From positions 4,467,501 through 4,531,500 of the forward strand of contig CANJKZ010000008.1 of the NCBI GenBank assembly GCA_947471745.1: a stretch of DNA of 64,000 bases. Direction: 5' to 3'. The notes under the pieces were generated by a model. That model was not told the origin of the DNA. It made no database searches and worked only from the letters and a program-made list of their open reading frames with translations. Every line of letters begins with the position of its first letter. The first letter of the stretch is position 1. The DNA comes from Closterium sp. Naga37s-1. Taxonomy: Eukaryota; Streptophyta; Zygnematophyceae; Desmidiales; Closteriaceae. Both the position numbers and the translations under genes were made by a program. Of the stretch, positions 46,632 to 58,360 are shown in pieces.

Positions 46632-49600
46632 TCAAGAAGTAAGCAAGTGAGGCACAGTAGGTACAAGGCCTAGAACAGTACAGAAACACTGATGATCACA
46701 AGGCTGAAGTGCCTTGGTGAAAACATCAGCAGTGTTGGCCTGTGAGGCCACGTAAGCAAGACGAAGCTGGCCACGCTGCTGCAACTCTCGAGCAAGGAAG
46801 TAGCGCAGAGCAATGTGCTTCGTTCTGTGCTCCAGTCTGTGCTCCTGACACAAGGCCAACATGGCCTTGTTTTCGACGTACAGAACTGGAGGAGAACGAG
46901 GCGCCTCTCCCAAGTCGGTCAGCAGGTAGGTGAGCCAGCGTAACTCCTGTGCAGCCATGGCCCCAGCGTAGATCTCAGCCTCACAACTGGAGCTGAGAAC
47001 AGAAGAAGAGCGGGTAGACCGCCAAGAGACAGAACCGGAACCAAGACTAAAGGTGTAACCCTGTGACGACCGCTGCGTAGCCAAGTCATCAACCCAGGAG
47101 GCGTCTGCGTGACCAGTGAGGACAACTCGAGCCCGTCCTCCAAGCACGAGCCCCATGCCCGACGTACTGCACAGGTAGCGCAACACCCTCTTCGCAGCAT
47201 CCCAGTGCACCTTTCGGTGCCTACTGGGAGCCACGTAGCGAGCCAGAAGGCTGAGAGGGTATGCGAGGTCAGGTCGTGTGCAAGTCATCAGGTACATGAG
47301 GCAGCCCACAAGCTCTGGATACGGGCCACTCGGCTCTACGGAATCGTCCGAAGGTGGAGCTGAGAGCGAGTGACCGGTAGGCAGAGGAGTGGACTGTGGC
47401 GAGGAGTACGTGAATCCGAAGCGCTGAAGGACCTGCTGCACCATGTGTGACTGAGTCAAGGTAATGGTGTGCTGTGCTCTGTCCCGGGTGATCCGCAAGC
47501 CAAGATAGCTTGTCAGTTCACCCAGGTTTGTGCACGTGTGTCTCTTCTGCAGCTCGGACTTCACGTGGGCGAGTGCCTCAGTGTCAGCAGTAGCAAAGAC
47601 GAGGTCGTCTACGTACACGAGAACGTAGAACGACGGCAGAGTGGTGTCAGTGCGTAAAAACAGTGACGGGTCAGCAGTGGAAGGAGCAAAACCAAGAGTA
47701 GCAAGAGTGGTCCTTTGTGTGTCGTGCCACTCACGGGGTACCTGGCGGACACCGTAGACTGGCCGCCGGAGGCTTCACTGGGTACCAGTAGGAAACGACC
47801 CACTGAAGCCAGGTGGGCGGCGCAGCCAGATCTCCTCGTGCAGGCTGCCCTGTAGGAAGGTCGTGCTGAAGTCAAGCGAGTGGAGCTCGTAGTCACGCTG
47901 AGCAGCTACGTGCAGCAGTACCCGAAGAGTGGTCATCTTCGGGGTAGGGGAGAAGGTCTGGAAGAAGTCAACTCCCTGTCGTTGACTGAAGCCACGTGCA
48001 ACGTAACGCGCCTTGAAGACAGGCGGAGAACCCGGCGGCCGCTTCACCCTGAAGATCCACATGCCACTGACGATGTTCGCCCCACGCGGGGGAACCTCGT
48101 CGACGTAGGTGCCTGTGGACTTCCGGGAAGCCATCTCGGCGTCCATGGCTGCCTGCCACCCCTCTATCGCCTCTGTGTAAGAGCGCGAGGTCGGGATGTC
48201 TGGTGCATCCGGGTCTCCCTCAGGGGCAAGCAGCATGGACACAAGATGAGGTACAGAAGCGGCAAAGCATTCAAACTCCTCCTGTCTGTCCTCAAGAACG
48301 TCCGTGCCAAGAGCACACTCACCCCCGACGGACGGAGGACAGACAGACGCAGACGCAGACTCAGCAACAAGGCTAGTGGCGTAGTCTAGGCGACAGGCTG
48401 CAGCAAATTCAACAAGCTCAGCAACGAGAGCAGACGCAGCAGTGGACTCAAACAAAGGGTCAGTGACAGCAGTGGCCAGAAAGCGCGTGACAGTAGGACT
48501 AGCAGCACGAAGGGAGTCAGACTCCAGGTCCGGACCGTTAGGAAGAGAGGACGCAGGAGGAGAGGGCAGAGGGACACGCTGTGGAGCAGTGGAAGGACGC
48601 AGAGTCATAGAGTGAGTGCCAGGGACAGGAGGAGGACGCGGACGCGTAACACGACGACCAGCGCGAACAGTGCGGACAGGTGACACAGAACGAGACTCAG
48701 GCGACGCAGGACGCGACTCAGGCTCACGACGCTCCGTAAGACCTCTAGTCGGTCCAGAGTAAGGAGAAGGACCAGGCAGGGGAGAGGCCGGCTGTAACTG
48801 CGACTGTGACTGGACAGGCGGTGGACTCAGTAAAGGAGGAGGAGGACCAGGAGAAGGCTGTAGACCAAGAACTTGCTGAAGGAGCGGAACGTAGTACGGC
48901 CGCGGCTTCGCAGCGCCTCCAGAAACAGCAGAGACAGCACTAGTACCCTCAGGGTCTCCAGCTACAACTCCCGCAGCACCACCAGCTCCAATACCTGCAG
49001 CGCCAACGCCTGCAGCACCACCAGCCCCAGCAGCTCCAGTACCTCCAGTACGAGCACTCTAGGACCAGCGGCACCTCCAGCAGCACCAGCACCAGTAGCG
49101 CCTCCAGCAGCTCCAGCACCAGCAGCACCTCCAGCAGCTCCAGCACCAGCAGCACCTCCAGCAGCTCCAGCACCAGCAGCACCTCCGGCAGCTCCAGCAC
49201 CAGCAGCACCCCCAGCAGCTCCAGCACCAGCAGCACCTCCAGCAGCTCCAGCACCAGCAGCACCTCCAGTAGCACCTCCAGCAGCTCCAGTAGCACGGCG
49301 ACAGCGCCGAGCGTACCACTCACGAAGCCGCTGCGGAGAGAGGGGCTCCCGCCGCAACGGGACACCCGGAGAACCTCTAGACTCAGCACGCGTAGGCTCA
49401 GCACCCCCAGACGCAGTACCCCCAGGCTCAGCACCCCCAGGCTCCACACGCTCAGGCGCAGCACCCCCAGACTCCACACGCTCAGGCTCAGCACCCCCAG
49501 GCTCCACACGCTCAGGCTCAGCACCCCCAGACTCCACACGCTCAGGCTCAGCACCCCCAGGCTCCGCACCCCCAGTCCCCGCACCCGCAGGCTCAGCACC

Positions 49601-52600
49601 CCTAGCAGCACCTGAGTCGACAGCTACCTCGACCGGCTCGGCAGGGTCTACCTAAGACACACCTGAGGGGGCAGGACCCTGAGGGGGGAGGGGGTCTACC
49701 GGAGGAGTACCTGGTGCTAGGAAGAGTGGCGGGGGGGGAGAGAGGCAGTGCGGTAGGGAAAGAGACGGTAGTAAGACACCGACTCGTCAAACGTGACGTC
49801 CTGAGAGGACAGAATACGACGCGAGGTGGGGTGGTAGAACTGCCACCCGGGTGCGTCAGGGGGGAAGCCAAGGAAGACGCAGGGAACGGCACGGGAGGAC
49901 AGCTTGTCCGCTGAAGTATCGCGGACAAAAGCTCGAGATCCCCAGACACGGAACGCAGACGCATCGCCAACCTTCCCCGTCCACCTCAGAGTAGGTGTGG
50001 TCTCCGGCAAGGAGACACGAGGCTGAAGGTTGATCTAATGCGCAGCGTACTGAACCGCGAACGACCACAGAAAATGGGGAGCAGCCGCATGGATCATGGA
50101 CGTACGAGCGACGTCCATGACCATGCCAATGCGGCGCTCAGCAATCCCATTTTGCTGTGGGGAGGCCGGAAGCGTGAACGTCTGGCGGATGCCCTCCGCA
50201 CGACAGAAGGTCCTCAGGAGGTCGGAGGAAAACTCACCACCTCTGTCCGAGTGCAGACGGAGAACAAGAAGGTCCGAGCCGAAACGCTCGCTGAGCTGGC
50301 GACGAGCACCGCGGATCCAGTCGATCAACACCTCAGGGACCTCACCCTTGCTGCGCAAGGGGAAGACTGTGGTGTAACGCGAGTAGTCGTCAACGACCAG
50401 CAGGAAGTAACGCTCGTGACCCTGTCCACGAACGCGGGCTGGGCCCCACACGTCCATGTGAAGAGTCTGCAGAGGAGCCTCCGTCGGAGGGAACGTGGAG
50501 GAGTGAGGAGCGGCGCGCTGCCGGCCCTGGACACAAGGAACACAGGTAGGGGCAGGCCCCGGAGGAAGGGGAGGGAGGGACCGGGGTAGACCCGAGACAA
50601 GGGTACGGGAGGCCATACCTCGAAGACGAGGCAGGGAGGGGTGACCAAGGCGGTGGTGCCAAAGGAGAGTCTCGTGCGACAGAGGACGACACGAGCAGGG
50701 GGCAGACGTAGGACTAGACCTGGACGCGGCAGCAAACACCTGACTAGACGCGGCTACCTAACCAGACGCAGAGACCAGAGGAGACGCAGTAGTCAGTGTG
50801 TACAGACTCGACCCTGGCCGACGGGTGAACGTGGCCAGGTGGCGGCCCGTCCGAGAGCAGGTGCAGTGGGTCACACCCTGACCTCCAGGGGCGAACTGGT
50901 CAACTAACGCGTCCTGGAGGTCAGCTCCACTCACCAGGTTCGTAGAGAACGAGGGGAGGTGGAGTCCCGACAGCAAGCCCGACGGGGCCGCAGGACACGG
51001 TAGAACCGTGGAAGAGTGCGCAAGGACTGGGCCCCCAGAGGGGTCAGCCAGGGAGACTGCGACAGGCCGACGAAGTGGCGTCAGTGTGGTGCTGTCGCGA
51101 AAGAAAGAGCGCGAAGCACCAGAGTCAAGTGTGAAAGTGTGCAAGGCCTCAGTAGGTGCAGTACCAGAGAGAGCTGACTCACCAGCACCTGGAGCAGCAG
51201 ACGCACTAGCACCTAGAGCAGCAGCCTCAATGCCCGGGTCAGGCGGGACACTCAGGTAACAGTCACCCTCAGCACTATCAGTCAAAGCATACATGGCAGC
51301 AAGGATAGCATCGAAATCAAGATCAAAGATAGCCACATTCTGCCTAAGCAGATAACCCCAGCGAGGGAGCTCAACAGCGTCAGGAAACTGGGCGCGCCAG
51401 GCGTCAGTCAGGCGACCGAAGCAGCGCTGCACAGTGTGTGACAGCCCGCACGTCTCCCCACGACGACTGCCGGTGCGAAGAACGTAAGTGCAGGGACAAG
51501 CACCCCCAGACCTCCCACACCCAGCGTACCACTCACGAAGTTGCTGGGCCGACGGGGTCTCACGGGAATGCGGTTGCTGCTGGCGCTAGCTACCACCAAA
51601 GCCTCCACGCTGCGCGGCTGCACCTCGGCCAGCACCACCGCCACCGCCACCTCCGCCACCGCTGCCGCTGCCTCCACCACCACTGCCGCTGCCTCCACCA
51701 CCTCCACCGCCGCCACTGAAGCCCCTACTACCGGCACCACCCCCACCTCCACCGCCACCCCCTCCGCCTCCTCCACCGCCTCCGCCACCGCCCCCGCCAT
51801 CCCCTCCACCACCCTTGCTCCCCTTGCCCTTGCTGTTGCGGCGCCTCCCACTAGGAGCAGACGCAGCCCCGACCTCCTCAGTGCCAACGAGGTCGACAGC
51901 AACAGCAGAAGCAACAGAGGGGAGAAGGGGGACAGGGGAACACCCCTCAAAGAAAGGGGTGCGACGGTCGCCGCGAGAAGCACCTACAGCTAAGATACTC
52001 TTCTCAGCTGCAGCAAGGCGCTCCTCTAGCAGGTCGACAGTGAGCTCGGTGGGGCAAAGGGAGAGAAAGTGATCCCTGACTAAAGCAAGGGAGTCAGGGA
52101 GGCGGGTGACTAGGTAGTAAAGGGTGATGTACATGGGGGGGGGGGGTTCTTGGCACAGAACTCAGTGGGAAGGGCAGCGCGGTAGCGGGCGTCACTAGTG
52201 CGGAGGTGAGTAATGAGGTCAGCGACTGTGGCAAAGGCGGCAAGGTCAGGGAAAAGGTACGGCAGCATGAGGCGGCTGAGGGCAGCAGTGGCAGGGGAGG
52301 AGTCACGCGCAACTACAACGTCGTACAAAGACTTAGCAGTCTTGTACTGGCCAAAGTGCGCGCGCTCAGCAGGCGGCAGGTGACTGCGAACAGCAAGGCG
52401 AGCAACAACGTCACGAGTGGTCCACTGCGAGCGAACAGTACTGTCAGCAGTGGCAGCAGGAGCAGTGGAGACACCGGACGTGTGATCGAAAAGGGATACC
52501 CCATCCCTAGAGTCACACTGAAGAAAGAGCTGTAGGTCGTCAACCCACACGTCAAAGTCAACTGCACGCCCCTCAGCATCAAAGGTGAGAACAGTAGGGC

Positions 52601-52607
52601 TAGCCAC
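46632..52607 (-). pseudogene. E4 gag-pol polyprotein, decayed
   Basis: Gag starts at ATG 52,607 (MASPTVLTFDAEGRAVDFD). A frameshift occurs at a G-run (about 52,135-52,146). TAG codons at 51,586, 50,758, 50,035 and 49,652 stand where relatives have CAG. A second frameshift lies near 49,730. The integrase-RT spacer (48,960-49,610) holds two repeat types. RT resumes at 48,686 with a TGA at 47,775 (Trp in E2). RT and RNase H (47,618-46,632) have VYVDDLVFA-type YVDDLVFATADTEA, VLYVENKAMLALC and a normal TGA end. The protease has DSGAS. Confidence 0.85.
48960..49610 (-). repeat. Repeat-rich integrase-RT spacer of E4
   Basis: 49,060-49,290 is a 24-bp array (GCAGCTCCAGCACCAGCAGC and variants). 49,390-49,600 is an array of CCACACGCTCAGGCTCAGCA and related words. 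It encodes Gly-Ala-Ala-Gly and Ala-Glu-Pro-Glu-Arg-Val-Glu runs in the pol frame. Confidence 0.75.
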
Positions 52608-52659
52608 AGTAGCAGTAGCAGCAGTAGCAGCAGGAGCAGCAGAGGCAGCAGAAGCAGCA

Positions 52660-53290
52660 GTAGCAGCAGGCGCAGTGCAAGGAGGAGGGCAGCGCGGCTC
52701 GGTAGGGCGGCGCGGCTCGGCTGGGCGGCGCGGCTCAGTTGAGCGGCGTGGCTCGGCTGGGCGGCACGGCTAGGCTGAGCGGCGCGGCTCGGCAGGGCAG
52801 CGCGGCTCGGTTCGTGGCGGCGCGGCGCGGCAGGGCAGCAGGCGGCGGGGCGGCGCAGGTGCTTACCAGGGGCGGGTGCAGGGCAGGGCCGCAACTGGCG
52901 GTTTAGGTCAGGGCCGCGACAGCAGGGGCCTTGACAGTAGGGGCCGCGACAGCAAGGGGGGCCGCGACTGCAGGGGCCGCGACGGCAGAGGCCGCGACAG
53001 CAGGAGGGGCCGCGACTGCAGGGGCCGTGACGGTAGTAGGGGCCGCGACAGCAAGGGGGCCGTGACTGAAGTGGGGGCCGCGTCGACAGCAGAGGCCGCG
53101 ACGGCAGCAAGGGCCGCGACGGCAGCAAGGGCCGCGACGGCAGTAGGGGCCGCAATGGCAGTAGGGGCCGCGACGGCAGTAGGGGCCGCGACGGCAGCAG
53201 AGGCCGGGTTGGCAGCAGGGGCCGCGACGGCAGCAGGGGCAGACGCAAAAAACGCGCTTCGGGCAGGGCAGGAAAAACGTTCGTGGTGGG
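52660..53290 (-). repeat. GC-rich leader of E4
   Basis: 52,690-52,860 has GGCTCGGCTGGGCGGCGC words and 52,890-53,240 has GGGGCCGCGACGGCAGCA words. It lies between primer site and gag. Confidence 0.65.
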
Positions 53291-53303
53291 CCCTAAAAAA
53301 AAC

Positions 53304-53334
53304 GTTCCCACTAGGGAACCTGCTCAGAATACCA
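53304..53334 (-). promoter_or_regulatory. Primer-binding site and hairpin of E4
   Basis: Minus strand TGGTATTCTGAGC (53,322-53,334) abuts the LTR. GTTCCC-TAGT-GGGAAC (53,304-53,319) is a perfect 6-bp stem, then AGGGCCCACC. Confidence 0.7.
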
Positions 53335-53462
53335 TGTTAGAACCAGGAACGGAATGGATGAACTAGAAAGCAGGTGGGTACAAGTAGGAAACCTAAAAGT
53401 GTTGTACCCTATAAGAACTACCCCACTACAGCCTAAACAGACTATAGCATATAAGTTTGACA
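53335..53462 (-). repeat. 5' LTR of E4
   Basis: 128 bp, TGTTAGAACCAGG...AAGTTTGACA on the plus strand, four substitutions from the other LTR. Confidence 0.88.
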
Positions 53463-53467
53463 CGATG

Positions 53468-54804
53468 TGCTTCGTTCGATTCGCGAACCCATTTTTGTTC
53501 GCTATGCGAATGGCCGATTGGTTGTCGCAGAAGAGAGAGAAGTTGGGTAACTAGGCCAATTTTGCTTCTTCCAGCAATTCGCGAAGATACAGTCCTTCCT
53601 TGGTGGCTGAGCAGAGTGCGATATATTCTGCTTCGGCTAAGGAGAGAGCGATTAGCTCTTGCTTGTTTGACTGCCATGAGATAGGGCCGATAGGTTCGAG
53701 TCGGTAGACGTAGCCAGTTCGAGATCGTCTGTTGTCGGAATCCCCAGCGTGATCGGCGTCGACGTAGCCGATTAACTTAGGTGTCGTAGTTCCGGTCTTG
53801 TGGTAGGTTAGTCCAATCGTCGGAGTGCTGACGAGGTAGTGAAGTGCTCGGTCGAGTTCAAGCATGTGCTCTGCTTCAGGCTTCTTGAGGTAGGTAGCAA
53901 GTTGACTAGCTGAGTAGGATAGATCCGGTCGGCAGGTAACGGTTGCGAAGAGTAGACAGCCTAACTTTCGTTGGTAGTCGCGAATGCCGGCGGGTTTGAG
54001 TAGGGCAGAGACTTTGCGATTTCCGTCGGTGTAGCGGTATGGCGTAGAGATGACGGTTGGAGTGAGTCCGAACCGTTTAGCGATAGTGTCCGTGTATTTT
54101 TCAGCGCTGAGGTAGATTGCGTTGTCGCCGTCTTGAATGTTTAGTCCCAGGTACTGTGTCACGGTAGTCGCAACGGTGAGTGTGAGATCCCGCTGCAGCT
54201 CCCCTTCAAACCAGGTCGTTATGTCGTTAGTGGAGCCTATGTAGAGGAGTTCGTCTACGTAGACGATGAGTAGGATGTAGTCAGTACCCTTCGTGAGTCG
54301 GTACATTCCTTGGTCGTGTGGTAGTTGGAGAAATCCGATGCGGATTAGGCGGGCGTGAAGATACTGCTGCCACAGTTTCGGGGCTTGTTTGATGCCGTAC
54401 AGTGACTTTTCTAGCTGACAGACTTGGTTGGGGTCTGCGTTAGACCCATGCGGGAGTTCGACGAAGATCTCAGCATCGACGGGGGCGTAGAGGAATGCGT
54501 TGGCGACATCAATTTGCCGAAGCTTCTTCCGGTTCATGGCGGCTATCCCGAGGAGAATCCGCAGTGAGGTATGTCGGCTTACTGGTGCAAATGTTTCCGT
54601 GAAGTCTCGTCCTTGTTCTTGGTCGAAGCCACGCACGACCCAGCGTGCCTTGAATTTGTCGATTGTTCCGTCGGCTTTTGTTTTCACGCGGAAACCCATT
54701 TTCCGGTGAGGATGGCCTTGTTGCGTGCCACTCCGATAGGCATGGGTTTCCAGGTGTTGCGTTCTTGCAGTGCCTTTAACTCTCTGTCCATGGCTTTGCG
54801 TCAT
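53468..54804 (-). pseudogene. Family B reverse transcriptase and RNase H
   Basis: FRVKTKADGTIDKFKARWVV, DFTETFAPVSRHTSLR, QIDVANAFLYA, KSLYGIKQAPKLW then YVDELLYIG: a typical copia RT, but the catalytic YVDD is YVDE. RNase H follows with GYVDADHAGDSDNRRSRTGY, SLAEAEYIALC and DNQSAI, ending at the E4 target site. A TAG lies at 53,551. The start is frame-shifted at a C/G run (about 54,820). Confidence 0.8.
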
Positions 54805-55490
54805 TTTTCCTTGTGTCCCCCCCCCAGAGCCTGCTGAATGTTGGCAGGCTCCTTAGGCGGTGATGCTCCGTGAACAGCGGTGACGAGTCCTAGTATATGC
54901 AGTCCACTCTGTGTGTAGCGGGGTAGATTTGTGTCCTCGGGATAAGCTGCTTCATCTCCCGCTTCTGGATCCGGTAAGAAATTTGGGCCTATGCGCTCGG
55001 AGACGTTGGTGTCGACCGGTTGGGGTGTAACGTAACTAGTGTCGGCGAAATCGAAGTAGGTTTCGGCGTTGATACTTTCGCGAGGGTTTTCGTCATCCAT
55101 CGGGATGGGCACGGAGCAGTATGGGAGTGGTCCTGCTTCCTCGGATGCGCCGTCCACGTTCTGCTCGTCCCAGTCAGCTTTGTCTGCTGCTGAAGCAAAG
55201 GCTCGGTTGCCACGGAAGCCGCCCGTGAGGTCGCGATTTGCTGCCAGGTTGTCCAGGTACGTTTGAAGTGTGAGTCGCTCGTAGAAAATGACATCACGTG
55301 CTGCTACTGTTTCCTTCGAGTGGACGTCGAAGATTTTCCATGCGTTGTAATGCTTTTCGATGCCCAGGTGTAGCCCCCACTGTGCGCGTTGGGAAAATCT
55401 TCCGGCTCTTGCAGTGTGCGGTCGGTACTGTACCATGCACCCGAAAACTCGTAACATTTTTGTGTTGCCCAGTTTTCCTATCCACAGGAG
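54801..55490 (-). pseudogene. Family B integrase C-terminal region
   Basis: LGNTKMLRVFGCMVQYRPH...RAQWGLHLGIEKHYNAWKIFD matches the copia segment LRVFGCxAYxxxP...KxxxGxFLGYxxxxKxYRxxD, then an acidic linker of about 150 residues. The frame joins, across E5, the WPEAMDHAVMLQN part at 56,563 onward. Confidence 0.7.
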
Positions 55491-55495
55491 GTGCG

Positions 55496-55633
55496 TGTTA
55501 AAGTTTAGAAGAGAGAAGAGAGAAGAAGGAGTTGCACTAGCAAGAATGAGGATACAAATAGCAAACCCTAGAAGGGTTGTACTCGCTATAGAGCACCCCA
55601 CTACAGGCTAGAGCATAAGATAACATTCTGACA
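55496..55633 (-). repeat. 3' LTR of E5
   Basis: TGTTAAAGTTTAG...CATTCTGACA, identical by eye to the other copy. Confidence 0.9.
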
Positions 55634-56310
55634 CACCCCCATAGCCAAAGTGGGGTGTAATCAGCAGAGCAAGAAAAGCAGTACAAGCTCAGGGTGGATC
55701 ACAATGTCACCACACATTCTGAGCACAAGTTCAAGAAGGAATAGTTTAAAGGGTACAATTATGAGCAAAGCTAGTGGTAGTCACAACGGGCAAGCGAGGA
55801 GGAGGAGAGAGAGTGAGGGGAGAGGAGATAGGAGGCGACGGCTGAAGCTCAGACACACGGGCAACAGGAGGCAGACTGGCACAGCGGCTACCGGACTAAG
55901 CGCCCGGACTACAGGAGTAACAGGCCCCGCGGCTAAAGTAGCGGCAGACGAGCAACGGACCCACGGGCGGCTGGCGTAGAAGTCTACGACTGGGCTACCG
56001 GACGAAGTCCCCGGACTACAGGTGCTGCTGGCGACACGACGGCAACCTCCGTGCAGCTTCCCCAAACTATCCCACTCCCCCCTGGCACACACCCGCTGCT
56101 ACACCGCTAGCTCCACTCCCCCTTCACCCCCCCTTAGTACCACTCCACCGGCTCCAACACGTCCACCCCCCTCAGCGTAGCTGCAGCACAGGGAGACGGA
56201 GGAGGAGGAGGAGCAGGCGACGCCACACACCTGCCACCCCCCAACCGCCACCCCCCAACCGCCACCCCCCAACCACTACCCCCCAAACCCTAAAAACAGG
56301 GTAGGGAGGT

Positions 56311-56347
<37 letters not shown>

Positions 56348-56419
56348 ACGCGCGGTCCCCGGTAGACTCCCCTCCCGTCGCCTGTCGAGGCGACCCTGGG
56401 GGGGGCCGCTCTGATACCA

Positions 56420-56557
56420 TGTTAAAGTTTAGAAGAGAGAAGAGAGAAGAAGGAGTTGCACTAGCAAGAATGAGGATACAAATAGCAAACCCTAGAAGGG
56501 TTGTACTCGCTATAGAGCACCCCACTACAGGCTAGAGCATAAGATAACATTCTGACA
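56420..56557 (-). repeat. 5' LTR of E5
   Basis: 138 bp, abutting the exact TGGTATCAGAGC primer-binding site on the minus strand. Confidence 0.9.
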
Positions 56558-56562
56558 GTGCG

Positions 56563-58132
56563 GTGATGCGTTATTCAGGAGCAACGATGACGAGAGCAAG
56601 TTTTGCAGCATGACAGCGTGGTCCATCGCCTCAGGCCATTGGTGGTTGGGCAGTCGCATGCCACGCAACAATTTGCGCATGGTGTTCTGGAGAGTTCTGT
56701 TTATCCGTTCTGCCACGCCTTGCTGTTGATGTGCGTAGGGAAGCGAGATGAGTCGCTTGATGCCTTGTTCTGCGAGGTACTACCTGAACCTTTGTGACTG
56801 ATATTCCCCTCCTCCGTCTGACTGGAAGCTTTTCAGATTTGCTCCTGATTCTCGTTCTGCCACAGGTAGCCAGGCGACGAAGGCTTTGAAGGCCATGTCG
56901 CGACTTGGAAGGTTGAGGTGCCAGACGTATCGGGTGGCGGCGTCGATGAAAGTAATTACGTAGTTATATGCTCCTTGTCCTTGTTCGCGAGTATACTGGA
57001 TGTCGCTGTATACTTTCTCGAGTGGTGCGTAGGCAAGCGCGCTTCGACTGTGGTGAGAGACAAATGGTTGATGAGGTAAGTCGGCTTCGGGGCAGGTAGA
57101 ACATGTGCCTTGGACTCGTTGAAGTTCTTTGCCGTCGGGTAGAAGTAGAGAATCTTTGTCGAGTACTGCTGCCTTGATCGTGTTATTTAACGTCGTGTTG
57201 CTTGGATGTCCCAGTCTTTCGTGCCACAGTGATTCGCTCGCACGATGTCCTGGTGAGCGCCTGTACAGGTCGGAGTTGGAGTAAAAACCCGCGGTGAGAT
57301 TGGCGCTTCTGTGAACTTCGCGTGGAGTGGGAGTAAACTGTTGTGCAGGAGTTGGTGGAGTGTCGTCGATGAGAACTGGTGCCGTCGAAGAGCCCGCGAT
57401 TGGTGCCGTAGGTGTTGCTGCTGCTGCCGATGTTGTCTCTGCTGTTGTCGATGTTGTTTCTTCTTGCCGGATTGTTGCTAATGCCCGTGTTCTTTCTGCT
57501 TCAGGTATGGTATGTGAATACCAAAACCCTCCAGGAATGAAGTCGGGATCGAGATCGGGTGGATGTGTCCAAGAAGCGAAGTTGACGATGGCGTCGCTGT
57601 TGGCGGTACCTTGGTCTGGAACGAAGTCAAGAATGAAGACGTTGTTCTTCAAGACTGCCTTGCCGATGTAGAGTCCCCCTTTTCCGCGGAATAGCTTGAA
57701 TTCCTGAGTGGTGCTGTCTGCTTCGAGATGAATGCCCTTCGCCATCAGTTGACTGACGCTTAGTAGGTTGTAGCCAAGTCCTTCTGCAATCAAAACTTTA
57801 AACATTTGTAAGATGACGTTAGTTTCTCGAGACTGAAGTTGCACTATTCCTTGTCGTCGTGTGTGCAGGTTCTGGTTGTTGGCAACGGTGATTACAACTT
57901 CGTGCTGAAGTTGATGTTCTTGTTGAACGAAGCGACCCGAGGAGCACATGTGCTGTCCGCAGCAGCTGTCCAAGAACCAAGTGTCTTTCCTGGACGGCTC
58001 GCTCTGGGCGATGGCTGCATACGTCGGGTTGGGCTCCAGTGATTCGCGGCGAGGAGTGCGTTCATCGAGTTGTTCTTCTGGTGAGTAGGAAGGTGGTGAT
58101 CCGGTGATGTAGGAGTCTGTTGTTCTTGTCAT
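56563..58132 (-). pseudogene. Family B protease and integrase
   Basis: WFLDSCCGQHM stands where a copia protease has W-x-DSGAxxH, so the Gly is Cys. ESLWHERLGHPSNTTL and a later C-X2-C form the integrase zinc finger. VYSDIQYTREQGQGAYNYVI, SDGGGEYQSQ and QQGVAERINRTLQNT supply the D, D and E of the catalytic core. A TAG lies at 56,780 between the second Asp and the Glu. The frame reaches the E5 target site. Confidence 0.75.
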
Positions 58133-58360
58133 GCAGCTTACAATGTTTCTTGTGCCTTGCGCAGGTGTTGTCGTTGATGATGTTGAAGGCTGTACTTGAT
58201 TGGGATACGCTTGCGTAGAAGCTACTTGACTGCTCGAGGGCCGAAGTTGACGTTGCGGTGACGTTGACTGCTACTGATTCGGGCAGTGTGTGTGCGGATG
58301 TCCGGACGTCTTGCAGAGGTGACAAAACGGTGGGACGTACTGTTGAACTTGTCGGTTGTT

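Larger units (their letters stand above)
46275..53462 (-). mobile_element. Ty1/copia element E4 (family A), inserted in family B
   Basis: Two 128-bp LTRs differ at four sites. Perfect target duplications CGATG lie at 46,270-46,274 and 53,463-53,467. The insertion splits the RTKHIALRYFF motif of the host element's RNase H. All family A parts are present but with frameshifts and TAG codons, so it is older than E3. Confidence 0.92.
55496..56557 (-). mobile_element. E5, small non-autonomous LTR element (1,062 bp) inserted in family B
   Basis: Two 138-bp LTRs (55,496-55,633 and 56,420-56,557) that I read as identical. Perfect target duplications GTGCG lie at 55,491-55,495 and 56,558-56,562. The primer site GCTCTGATACCA complement (56,408-56,419) is exact. 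The interior keeps the family A 3' untranslated segments and polypurine tract but no gag or pol. It also has C-rich and poly-G (56,311-56,345) tracts. It must have moved recently using another element's enzymes. Confidence 0.9.

Noticed and set aside
55781-56525. Protein-coding content in E5
   Set aside because: Frames are short, low complexity, or run through the LTR and poly-G; no gag or pol motif was found.
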